From the NCBI GenBank assembly GCA_018398575.1, contig JAGTXZ010000010.1, forward strand, positions 2,943,896-3,007,895: DNA of 64,000 nt. Direction: 5' to 3'. Positions 18,625 through 29,800 of this stretch are shown in pieces. Both the position numbers and the translations under genes were made by a program. The notes under the pieces are model-generated. The model made no database searches and was not told the DNA's origin. It was given only the letters and a program-made list of their open reading frames with translations. Positions within the stretch are counted from its first letter, which is position 1. Each line of letters begins with the position of its first letter. The DNA is from Ampelomyces quisqualis (lineage: Eukaryota > Ascomycota > Dothideomycetes > Pleosporales > Phaeosphaeriaceae).

Positions 18625-20199
18625 ATGACGACCATTTCAATTGTTCACCCGCCCGCTTGCAACATGAACATGGCGTCTCTTCCGCCCCAGCGGCCCGCGT
18701 CGCAACGAAGAGCCTCACCGCCCGCAGAACTATTGCCCTTGCCACGGCAGGAGCAGGCGACGCGCACGGCACCGTCGGTCGAGTCGCAGATCAACTCGCC
18801 GCCCCAGCAGACAGCCCGGCCGGTGGAGGAGCATGACGAGCCCCGCAAATGCTGGATCTGCTTCAACGACGAGACCGAGGATGACGAAACCACGTCGGAG
18901 TGGCGCTCGCCGTGCACGTGTTCGCTGGTCGCCCACGAGACGTGCCTGCTCGACTGGATCGCCGACATGGAGGCGCCCAGCAGCCGGCGACGGGCAGGCA
19001 CGCGCGCGGCGGCGATCCAGTGTCCGCAGTGCAAGGCGGAGATCAGAGTCGCGCGGCCCAGGAGCTACGTGGTCGATGCAGTGCGCGTGTGCGAGCGCCT
19101 GGCGGGCACCCTGCTGCTGCCGGGCTGCGCGCTGGTCACGTGCACGGCGCTGTGGTCGACGCTCACCGTGGCTGGCACCAACACCATCTACCAGCTCTTC
19201 GGGCCCCGCGACGCTCTGGCGATCCTGGCCCCGCTGTACGCGCCGCCCGACACGCGCATCACGATGCCTGCCATGCGCATCTTGGCCCACGTGCAGCAGC
19301 ACTGGCGGCTCGACCTGGGCCTGCCGCTCATCCCCGCCGTCCTGGTCGCCAGCCGCACCACCTTCGCCGACTCGTTCCTCCCCTTCTTGCCGCTCATCTT
19401 CTTCGTCAGCTCGGGCCAGCCCGGGGACGAGATGCTGCAGCTGCAGTGGCCGCCGAGCGCTGCCTTTTCTTTCGCCGTACTGCCCTATCTGCGCGGATTC
19501 TACTATGCCTGGTACGACCGCGTCTGCCTGCCCCGCGAACAGAAGTGGCTGAAGCAGTTGCAACCCCGCGCTGGCACCGAGGACGACGACGAGGATGCCC
19601 AGGAACATGATGACCACGACCACCACGATGACCACGACCACCATGATGACCACGACCACCAAGTAGTACACGAGGTGGAAATTGACGTCGACTTGAACAT
19701 CTTCGCAGCGGCCGACAACCACGATGCTGACCTCGATCCGCCGCCGCTGCATGATGAAGAGATGCCCGGTCCGAACATTCCCCGCCAACCAGCCCAGCCT
19801 CGCCGACAAGTCCGTCGCGGCCGCAACATTGCCTTTTCCACCACATCGCTTGCTGACACCATCCTTGGCGCCCTCGTGTTTCCCAGCATCGCTGCGGCAA
19901 TGGGCGAGCTCCTCCGCCATTCACTGCCACTATCCTGGGTCACACCACGTTCCAATGCGCTCGCCATGTCCTGGCTAGGCGGATGGGTCAGCACCGGTGG
20001 CAAGGCAGGAAACAATGGTCGACCCACGGGATTTTTGCAGACGCGCTGGGGCCGAAGTCTGGTTGGTGGATGCCTGTTCGTGGGCTTGAAGGATGCCGTG
20101 TTGCTCTATGTGAGGTGGAAGATGGCACAAAATCATCGGAAGAGGAAGGTCCTGGATCATGATTCCAAAAAGAGCAAGCTTGGTGTCGAGGGCTCATAA
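18625..20199 (+). CDS. RING-CH (MARCH-type) membrane E3 ubiquitin ligase
   Basis: This is a single-exon gene of up to 524 aa. Near residue 75 it has a C4HC3 RING-CH domain: CWIC, then CTC, HETC and CPQC, with EWRSPCTCSLVAHETCLLDW between. Several hydrophobic segments follow (about LAGTLLLPGCALVTCTALWS, LPFLPLIFFVSSG, ILGALVFPSIAAAMGELL and SLVGGCLFVGLKDAVLLYV), so it is probably a membrane-anchored ligase of the ER or endosomes. Between membrane segments lies a His/Asp-only tract (HDDHDHHDDHDHHDDHDH) that could bind metal. The true start may be one of the ATGs at 18664 or 18670 rather than 18625. It is the last intact gene before the AT-rich subtelomere; its stop is only ~10 bases from the change in composition. 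Confidence 0.9.
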   Translation: MTTISIVHPPACNMNMASLPPQRPASQRRASPPAELLPLPRQEQATRTAPSVESQINSPPQQTARPVEEHDEPRKCWICFNDETEDDETTSEWRSPCTCSLVAHETCLLDWIADMEAPSSRRRAGTRAAAIQCPQCKAEIRVARPRSYVVDAVRVCERLAGTLLLPGCALVTCTALWSTLTVAGTNTIYQLFGPRDALAILAPLYAPPDTRITMPAMRILAHVQQHWRLDLGLPLIPAVLVASRTTFADSFLPFLPLIFFVSSGQPGDEMLQLQWPPSAAFSFAVLPYLRGFYYAWYDRVCLPREQKWLKQLQPRAGTEDDDEDAQEHDDHDHHDDHDHHDDHDHQVVHEVEIDVDLNIFAAADNHDADLDPPPLHDEEMPGPNIPRQPAQPRRQVRRGRNIAFSTTSLADTILGALVFPSIAAAMGELLRHSLPLSWVTPRSNALAMSWLGGWVSTGGKAGNNGRPTGFLQTRWGRSLVGGCLFVGLKDAVLLYVRWKMAQNHRKRKVLDHDSKKSKLGVEGS

Positions 20200-20209
20200 C
20201 AGGACATCT

Positions 20210-21789
20210 AAGGTGGGAAATTAGGAAGGGCAAGTGTAGATAGCTTTACAATCCCATTGCGGTACTAAGCCTGTTTCTTTCATTGCTCATTGCTAAAAGA
20301 AGAAAACTTAACCAAGGTTCTAATCCGGACTCATTCATAGCACAAAGTCTTTGTCTATTAGTATTGCTAGGGACATCTAGCAAAGCGAACTCGATACGGG
20401 CGACTTCAATTAACATTCTTTATTCTAGTTACGAGACTTAAATTGTACAAGAAGCTCTTCTAGTTAATAGATATAACATTGTGCATATTAAAGAACGCTG
20501 CAATAGTATACGTTAAACATTAATTTAAACACTAATATAAATTAGAACTTTAGCTACTTAGTTTTCTCTACTTATCTTCTTATCTCTTTATTTACATATC
20601 TACTTATCTGTTAACTATTATCTATTTATTTAAGATCTTTCTCCTTTCTCTTCTTTCTTCTCTAAAAAAAAACATAGACGCAGATCTATTAGAACTCTTA
20701 TAGTTGCCTAAAATAGCTCTGCGTCCTAAAGAGCAAGTAATGTTAGAAGATTAGAAAGTTAATAATTTGCACATAAGACTTAAGGTGCAATTTAACTAGG
20801 GTAAGTAAGCTGCTTCTACTAATTAGAAGACATAGAATACGTTAAAACTGCCTACGTTAAAACTAGATAGTAAAAAAATTTACTATTAGACACCTTCTAG
20901 TCTGCCTATTCTATCTCTTTAATAACTAAAGAATACTAATAAAAAGTCTAGCCTCTATACAGATATTAGCCTATACTACGTATATAGAGTTAGAGACACT
21001 ATTATTAAGTAGAGCGCTAACCTAAATATTATAGAAGTAGGTAAGCTATATTTATATTTATTTACTACACGTTAACTTAAAATAACTAGAAAGCCAAGAC
21101 CTTACTATAGTAGAGCGTTATTTACCTTTAAGGCCTATTAGATTTAATATAGAATTAAATATATTATTATTAGGTATATATTATTAGTTATTATTCTCTA
21201 ATAGCTCTTTAGCTATTATATCTTATCTATGCCCTTAGCTATACCCTAAGTATTCTTTAGACTTACTTTCTATATTACTTTACTACATCTCTTTCCTAAC
21301 CTATAGAAAGAGGCTTCTTCTCTTTTATACTAAACGCAAAACTAAATACTTAAATAAAAGAACTAACTTCTAAGAAAAAATAACTCTAAACTTTCTATAA
21401 TGCTAAAGTAGTAACTAATAGGCCTTTAGTAAAGAAGTAGTACCTATTTACAATCTTTTCTATCTCTTTACGTTACTATCTAACTCTTTTACCTAAACGC
21501 TAAAGCGCTATTAGCCTATATTATTTTAACTTTACCTAGTATTATAGTAGTATTACTTAGGTAGACTTACGTTACAACTGTAAACGCTTTAGACTACTCT
21601 TATTATAACAAGTCTTATATTAGCTAACTTTACCTTACCTTTTAGCTTCTACTCTTCTTTTAGCTACTCTACTTATTATTTAACTTCCTATTACTCTTAT
21701 TACTAGCTGCCTACTATATACCTCTCTCTCTCTTAACCTACCTAACGCGCAACTTTACTACTACTATACTATAATTAGTTACTTAACTT
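20210..21789. other. RIP-mutated DNA, content unidentified
   Basis: This is the inner edge of the AT-rich region. If TAG/TAA are ignored, a plus-strand frame of a few hundred codons can be followed between about 20,940 and 21,780. I do not recognise it, and low-complexity Leu/Tyr-rich translation is expected from such DNA. No intact gene or clear repeat is seen. Confidence 0.5.
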
Positions 21790-21834
21790 CTCTACTATAC
21801 GTAGTACAGCCTGTTCTAGCTTAAAAATAGATTA

Positions 21835-22420
21835 TTTCTAGTTAGTGCGTTATAGCTAAACCCAAAATAGACTGTTATGTATAACTAGGAAATAGATTTT
21901 AGCTATTATAGTAGGAAATAGATTTTGGCTATTATAGTAGGAAATAGATTTTAGCTATTGCAGTAGGAAATAGATTATAGCTATTACTGCAGGAAATAGA
22001 ATTTAGCTATTATAGTAGAAAATAGATTTTTACTATTACTACAGGAAATAGAATTTGGCTGTTATAGTAGAAAATAGACTTTAGCTATTATAGTAGGAAA
22101 TAGATTATAGCTATTGCAGTAGAAAATAGACTTTAGCTATTATAGTAGAAAACAGAATTTAGCTGTTATAGTAGGAAATAGAATTTAGACTATTACTATA
22201 GGAAATAGACTTTAGCTGTTACTACAGGAAATAGACTTTAGCTATTACTATAGGAAATAGAATTTAGGCTGCTGCTGCAGGAAATAGACTTTAGCTATTA
22301 CTACAGGAAACAGAATTTAGGCTACTACTATAGGAAATAGACTTTAGCTATTACTACAGGAAATAGACTTTAGCTGTTGTAGTAGAAAATAGACTTTAGC
22401 TATTACTACAGGAAACAGCA
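21835..22420. repeat. 26-bp minisatellite, array 1
   Basis: About 20 imperfect copies of a 26-bp unit built on GGAAATAGATTTTAGCTATT plus a short variable end (ATAGTA, GCAGTA or similar) run through this interval. Copies differ mainly at C/T and A/G sites. Confidence 0.9.
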
Positions 22421-23557
22421 CTATCTTAAGGTATATATACTAACTATTTTATATTATTCTATAATATCTTTAGTTAGCCTACGCGCTCTAACTATAATAT
22501 TAATATAGAGTTGCCTTTTAAATCTACGTTACCTATAGTCTTTTCTACCTAGCTACTTATAGAGGTTATTACTACTAGTAATAGCTAATATTACCTCTAT
22601 CTAAATACTTCCTCTCTCTAGTATCTACCTATTATACCTACTTTAATACCTCTTGATACACCTGCAATACTTTACTTTTTAGACAAAGATTTCTCTAACC
22701 TCTTTTTATTACTCTCTAATATAATCCTCTCTATTTATATATTTAGGAACCCTAAACTCTAGACTCTTCTACTCTAAGATTTGCTATCTAATATATTTAC
22801 GTTACTACTACAGTTAGCTATATAATAACTCTTACTATAGAAACTTACTCTTTAAATAAAGCTAATAGGCGCAACGTATAAAACTTATCTAGTTACTCTA
22901 GAAAGAGAAACTCTAACAGAGGCTTACTTTTATCTATACAAGCCAAGAAGAGTAGCTCTATCTTAGCTATAATTATAGGTACATCTTTGTTATACTTTAT
23001 TACTATTTTTATCTACTAACGTACACGTATTTATATTAATATTTGTTTAATCTATATATTTATAATTAAACTCTTTAGTAGTAAACTTAAGATCCTAACG
23101 CTTTCTGTAAAGACTTTAATAATATTCTATTATTTTCCCTAATCTAATAACTACCTAAAGTATAGCTAAAGATTAGCATTTTATTTCTTTGTTAGCAGAT
23201 TACTATTATTATCCTTATATGCGCATTAGAACAAATGCTTCTTTACTAGAGTATTATAATATTATCCCTTTACTCTAGTACCTATATTAAGCTTTTATAT
23301 TTCTCTCTTTAGCGTTATATATTTCTTATACAGCGTATCTAGTTTTTATTACTACCTTATTTTATCTATAATACTGTCTACTCTTAATTTCTCTATCTCT
23401 ACTACTTTATACTTCTATCTCTTGCGTTGCAAAAGCGTTAGACCTTACTTATCTATAGTGTTACAATCCTAGTGCTAGAATAGAACTATCTAGAAACTTA
23501 GACTACCTTTTATAAGCAACACATTATTATTATACGCTTATATAGCTAGTGCACTTC

Positions 23558-23785
23558 TAACCTCTAGAACTATTGCATTTTACTAGTTACTGCACTTTAC
23601 TAGTTAACTAGCACTATGCTAGTTACTACTCTTACTAGCTAACTAGCATTATGCTAGTTATTCTACCTCTACTACTATACATATTCTTTTTACTCTACCT
23701 TTACACTAGTACTATCTGCCTCTTCTACCTAGCTTTCTAAGTTACTAGCTCTTGTAATACATGCCTACTAGTACTAGAATCTACC
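23558..23785 (+). repeat. 228-bp dispersed repeat, copy 1
   Basis: This segment matches 59296-59523 over its whole 228 bp without visible indels, differing by scattered transitions. It contains several CTAGTTACT/GCTAGTTA motifs and ends at TACTAGAATCTAC. Here it lies between the two tandem 2-kb units. Confidence 0.9.
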
Positions 23786-23824
23786 TACTGTACGTAGTAC
23801 AGCCTGTTCCAGCTTAAAAATAGA

Positions 23825-24515
23825 TTATTTCTAGTTAGTGCGTTGTAGCTAAACCTAAAATAGACTGTTACGTACAACTAGGAAATAGATTCTAGCTGTT
23901 ATAGCAGGAAATAGACTTTAGCTATTGCAGTAGGAAATAGACTTTAGCTGTTGCAGCAGGAAATAGACTTTGGCTGTTACTACAGGAAATAGATTTTAGC
24001 TGTTGCAGTAGAAAATAGATTTTGGCTGTTATAGCAGGAAATGGATTTTAGCTGTTGCAGCAGAAAATAGACTTTAGCTGTTACTGCAGGAAATAGATTT
24101 TAGCTGTTGCAGTAGAAAATAGATTTTGGCTATTACAGCAGAAAATAGATTTTGGCTGTTATAGCAGGAAATAGATTTTAGCTGTTGCAGCAGAAAATAG
24201 ACTTTAGCTGTTGCTGCAGAAAATAGATTTTAGCTATTGCAGCAGGAAATAAATTTTGGCTGTTGCAGCAGAAAATAGACTTTAGCTGTTGCTGTAGGAA
24301 ATAGATTTTAGCTGTTGCAGCAGGAAAGGGATTTTGGCTGTTATAGCAGGAAATAGATTCTGGCTATTATAGCAGAAAATAGACTTTTGCTGTCGCAGCA
24401 GAAAATAGATTCTAGCTATTGCAGCAGGAAATAGATTTTGTCTGTTATAGCAGGAAATAGACTTTAGCTGTTGCTACAGGAAATAGAATTTAGCTGTTGC
24501 AGCAGAAAACAGCAC
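23825..24515. repeat. 26-bp minisatellite, array 2
   Basis: About 24 copies of the same 26-bp unit as in array 1, with more GC-rich variants (GCTGTTGCAGCAGGAAATAG). The array is about 100 bp longer than array 1 and accounts for the length difference between the two 2-kb units. Confidence 0.9.
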
Positions 24516-25652
24516 TACCTTAAAGTGTATGTACTAACTATTTTATATTATTCTGTAATGTCCCTAGTTAGCCTACGCGCTCTAACTATAATATTAATAT
24601 AGAGTTGCCTTTTAAATCTACGTTACCTGTAGTCTTTTCTACCTAGCTACTTGTAGGGGTTATTACTGCTAGTAATAGCTAATATTGCCTCTATCTAAAC
24701 ACTCTCTCTCTCTAGCATCTACCTATTGTACCTGCTTTAACACCTCTTAATGTACCTGCAATACTTTACTCTTTAGACAAAGAATTCTCTAACTCTTCTT
24801 TATTACTCTCTAATATAATCCTCCCTATTTGTATATTTAGGACCTCTAAACTCTAGACTCCTTTACTCTAAGATTTGCTATCTAATATATTTACTTTACT
24901 GCTACAGTTAGCTGTGTAATAACTCTTGCTATAGAGACTTACTCTTTAAACAAAGCTAACAGGCGCAACGTATAAAACTTGTCTAGTTACTCTAGAAAGA
25001 GGAACTCTAACAGAGGCTTACTTTTATCTATGTAAGCTAAGAAGAGTAGCTCTATCTTAGCTGCAATTACAGGTACGTCCTTATTACACTCTATTACTAT
25101 TTCTATCTACTAACGTACACGCGTTTGTGTTAATGTTTGTTTAATCTACGTATTTACAATTAAACTCTTTAGCAGTAAACTAAAGATTCTAATACTCTCT
25201 GCAAGCACTTTAATAATGTTCTATTGTTTTCTCTAATCTAACAACTGCCTAAAACACAGCCAAAGATTAGCATTTTGTTTCTTTGTTAGCAGATTGCTAT
25301 TGTTGTCCTTATATGCGCATTAGAACAAATACTCCTTTGCTAAGGTATTATAACGTTGTCCTCTTGCTCTAGTACCTATATTAAGCTCTTGCATTTCTTT
25401 TTCTAGCGTTGTGTATTCCTTATACAGCGCATCTAGTTTTTATTACTACCTTATTTTATCTGCAATACTATCTACTCTTAATTTCTCTACTTCTGCTACC
25501 TTATACTTTTATCTCTTGCGTTACAAAAGCGTTAGACCCTGCTTATCTACAGTGTCGCGATCCTAGTGCTAGAATAGAACTATCTAAGAACTTAGACCTC
25601 CTCTTATAAGCAATATATTATTATTATATGCTTGTATAGCTAGTGCACTTCT

Positions 25653-26879
25653 TACTACTACTACCTAATAGAATAACTTGCGTCTTCTACTGCGTTAACG
25701 TTTCTAAATTCTTAAGACGTCCTGCTAATCCTAGAATGCCTCTATTAACTCTACTAACAGAGCCTTACTAATTATCTAAGAAACTATAGTAACTTCTACA
25801 CTAGGCAACAATTTAGCGTACGTGTAATAATACTACTCTTTTACTGTTCTACTAATTGTGCGCTGCGTAACTTTCTAATCCTACTTACTTACTACTATCT
25901 GCACAAGTGCAAGGTTTATCTTTTTTACTAGAGCCTTTTTAGCTTGTTGCGTTGTCTTTTCTCTCCTCTGTCTCTTTCTACTAGTTCTAGGTCTAGCAGA
26001 GTCTACCTTGTCTACTACTGCTAAATAGCAGACCTGCACTTTATTAATGTTTTCTTCCTTACTTACTTAGTTATAAACATTAGCTTAGGGCATTAACATG
26101 CGCAGGTTGTTGTAAACGTTATTAACAATTTTTAGTAACGTTGTTTAGTTAGTTTACTTACATATCTATAGTAGGGCATTGTATAGATTTTTAGCAAAAA
26201 ATACTTCTAGTAGGTTATATTTGTCTGGAACCTAGGCATATATTGCTTTTTTAGTCCTATCTAAAGCGTTATCTACAGCCTACACTACTCTAGCCTCTGC
26301 TACGTATTAAGATACATCTTAGGGGATTAAATTTAGAGTAGACCTAACTACTATTAAGAAATACTTAGCCTAGAAGTACTTACTAGGATATATAGAAATA
26401 GTGTGCGTTAGCTAGGTAGTAACATACTCTTATCTCTTACTTGCTAAGCCCTTTTTAAAAAAAACCTACTTTAACTAAAATAGGCTAGATTTAAACACTT
26501 TTCTCTTAACAAAATTATCTTATAGTTACTACACTACAGAAGCGTAAAAAACCCTCTTTTCTTTATAACACTATTCTATTGTGTGCAAAGCAGCGCTATG
26601 TCTGTCTATACCTATATTTGCCTGCATTCTCTTTCTAGCTACAGTATTGTTATTTGCTCTTATTATTAATATTGCCTTAATCCTGCTAGTGTCTAGCAAC
26701 ACTTTAATTCTAAACACGCTAATTACACTACTATTAAAGAAAGAGAAGCTCTTTAAGCCTTTGTTAACACCTAGCGCAAGCATCTCTATATTTAGCTAGC
26801 CTATCTACATATCCTAAGCAAACCTATCCTAGCTATTTCTAGTCTTAAAATCTATTAGGATTTACTAAAGTGCAAGTAA
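25653..26879. other. RIP-mutated DNA, content unidentified
   Basis: No family is recognised. A minus-strand frame with only TAA/TAG interruptions can be followed from about 26,780 down to 25,680 and is rich in Gln, Lys and Ser after allowing for damage. It could be the tail of a transposase, but no diagnostic motif is visible. Confidence 0.45.
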
Positions 26880-29800
26880 TGCAGCACTATTTACACTAGT
26901 AAAACTATAATTAAGAATATAAAGACCTACCTCTATGCTAAATATAAGCTGTTTACTCCTACTATATTAAGCAATAAACAACAACTAGAGTAGTAGAGCA
27001 AACAGTAGCAAGTAGTGTGTAGTTAGTAGTTCTTTGCAAGAGAGTTACAACTTGCAACTACCTATATTACTAGATATTTTAAGGTTATTAAAGAAACTAC
27101 GCCTGTCTATATAGAGGAGGCAGTTGTAGAAAAGGACCTAACACCTAATAAAACTGTTCTAGTTACCCTTAACCTATAGAATATTATTAACCCTGCGTTA
27201 ATACAACTTGCTACTTTAGAGGCGCAGTTTCTTGCAGCAGAAATAAGAGTTAGAGAAGAACAAAAGCGCGTAAACGCTATTGTACTAACTATCCCTAACT
27301 AACAAACCTACCTATACTTAGAACACACGCAGTTCTAGCGCTGCGTAGCAGATATAAAATAGGAAACTATTTGCAAATACACAAAACTAGAACGCTCTGC
27401 CTAACTACAGTACTTAGCTAACGTAGTAAAAAGTATAATGTTAGTATACTAATATTATGTTTTTCTAACATCTTGCTAGGCCTAGATTTAGGTTATATAG
27501 GAGCACCTGCAGTATATTCTTGTTACACTTCTACTACTCTACTAGGGATTTAACAATTGCTACAGCAGCACAATTGTTGCAATTTTTATATTCTTTTATA
27601 ACGTATTTAACAACGTTGTTTCTTAGCTACCTACTCTTAATGTAACTAAGTACTAGTTATGCACTTAGAGGCCTATCTAGGCCTACTTAGACAGCCTCTA
27701 CCCTAAGTATCCTAAAGTAGAGACAAAACACAAGAGGAGTAAACTAGACGTGTTAGAAGGCCTGTGTTACAATTTTTAGATAGCGCTTTTGAAGCAGACT
27801 GCACTGTAGCGCAATTTTAACCTAGCTATAGTTACCTTCCTTGCGTTCCTTGCTGTTAACGCCTAAGACAAAAGATTCTACAAAGCATACAATTTTGCAA
27901 CTAACTACTCTGCTGTTAAGAAACATGCAAAGTTTACAGCCTACTATAAACTATACCTTAAAGAACCAGCTAGTATAGTAGTTAAAACACTAAGTACTAT
28001 TGTATAGAAAGAACAGGATCTGCAACTATTTAAAGTAGACTAGATTATCTAAGAATAGAAAAGAGCTAAGATGCAGCACTTTGCGTTAGAAACTAATGCT
28101 ACTACTAGCAGTAACGCATTTAAGTTGTAGGTCCTCTAATACATAACGTCTAAATATTCTACTATAATAAACTAGGTTATTACTACTTTACATTACATTA
28201 CCTAATTCTAGTATAGTAAGACGTTAGATACCTTTGTTTAATAGAATAGTTTAACAGTAACTATCTATTATATTATAATATTCTTTAAATACTTTGTTAG
28301 TATAGTCTAGGGTTTCTACTACTGCGCAGAATTTCTAGTTACAGAGTTAACGTTTATTACTAAGACAAGTAACCTGCCTTCTATCCTATAGGATACTATC
28401 CTATGCAACTCTAGTAACAGCACAATTGGTTACAATCTGTTCTCTCTTACACACAAAAGCCTTAGCTATAGATCTGCTTTTGTACAGCAATAAGGGTTTA
28501 TTACCTCTTAAGACAATACCTATAAGGATTTGCGCATTAACAATTTAGACAATTTCTACCAAATTAAGAGGTATAGTGCGCGTGTAGACAACTTCCTTTA
28601 ACTGTTGTTTTTGCTTATTTACTTTACAAGTAGATAACTAGCCTACCTAACTAAATTGTTAAGTGTCTAGCTACAGAACTCTATATCTAATAGAAACTAA
28701 AACTTATTTATGTTCTAAGGACTTATAGTAGTTGTGCCCTAGTACTACAAAGGCTATAACTGTAACAAATCTCTTAAGATAGCGTATTGTTTTCTGCCTT
28801 GCAAGATAAGCACTCTTGTTGTAAGGTATATATAGCTTATCTAACTCTTCTATTAAACTATTACTACTTAATCTACAGATACTGCACCTACGTCTTACTA
28901 CTACTAAGCACGTAGCGCTTTCTTATAGCCTAATAAGTTTAGTTGTTAACACGTAACTTTATCTTACATTACTACTGCTATAAAAAAGGCTACATTACAG
29001 TATCTTAGTATAGAAGCTTCTCCTCTTATTATGTGTTATATACTAGTTACGTTTAGCTGTTACAAGAATAACTGCAAGGCTAAGATCTAAGTACTCTTAC
29101 TAGAGGAAGTTAAGGAAGCTACTAAAGAAGTATACTTAGATACAGTAGAATAACAGGCTAATTACACCTTAAACACTAGCTATAGAATCTACGCAGCTAA
29201 GACTGCCTTAGTCTTCTACTTGCAAAACAACACTACCTAGACCTTCTTTAAAGTTTCTATAAATTAGCACTATAATCTAGGATTCTTGCTGCTAAAAGCG
29301 CCTAGTTAAGAAGAGTACAACAAGAAGACTGCGCTGCACCCTATATTATACAGCATTAATACTAAGATATTACTGCAAGAGAACTTTAGCAGAAACGCTA
29401 ATTTTAGAGGACAACAGCGCGCTGTCCTAGAGCGCATCTTAGTAGAGCATCTAGTAGTTACTTACATTACTAGTACAAGTAGTAGAAAGAGCCTTACCTT
29501 TCTTCTTCCTGCTTACTGTAGTAAATATAGACAAACTATTGTTATTACACTACTAGTTGCCCTTTAAACTAATCTAACCTAGTAGTGCAAACAGCTATGT
29601 CTTTCCTTCTCTATGTTTAGAGCCTAAGTGTTTAATAAAACAGCGCGTGTCTTATTTAATATACTAGAATATCTTAGTTTCTCTTAATTCTATACTCTTG
29701 TTAGCTGTCTCTAAGGCTTAGGCAGACTAGAGCGTATAGTATTAGACAAGTTTTATTACATTCTTATAGACAACTACAAGTATTGTCTATAGCTATTGCA

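Larger units (their letters stand above)
21790..25652. repeat. ~2-kb unit present twice in tandem
   Basis: Two copies of one unit lie head to tail: about 21790-23557 and 23786-25652. Landmarks recur in order: GTAGTACAGCCTGTT at 21801 and 23794; the minisatellite; then GGCGCAACGTATAAAACTT; then the end at GCTAGTGCACTTCT. The offset grows from 1993 at the start to 2093 at the end because the minisatellite is longer in the second copy. A 228-bp segment separates the copies. The unit is RIP-damaged and its coding content was not recognised. It is probably a transposable element or subtelomeric repeat. Confidence 0.88.

Noticed and set aside
18730..19920. 396-codon minus-strand frame opposite the RING-CH gene
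   Set aside because: It is low-complexity Val/Arg-rich translation and a mirror of the true coding strand.
21835..24515. The 26-bp arrays considered as CRISPR
   Set aside because: Units are contiguous with no unique spacers, and the organism is a eukaryote; these are minisatellites.
26571..26799. Short open frames on both strands, 70-72 codons
   Set aside because: Hydrophobic low-complexity translation typical of AT-rich DNA; no support.
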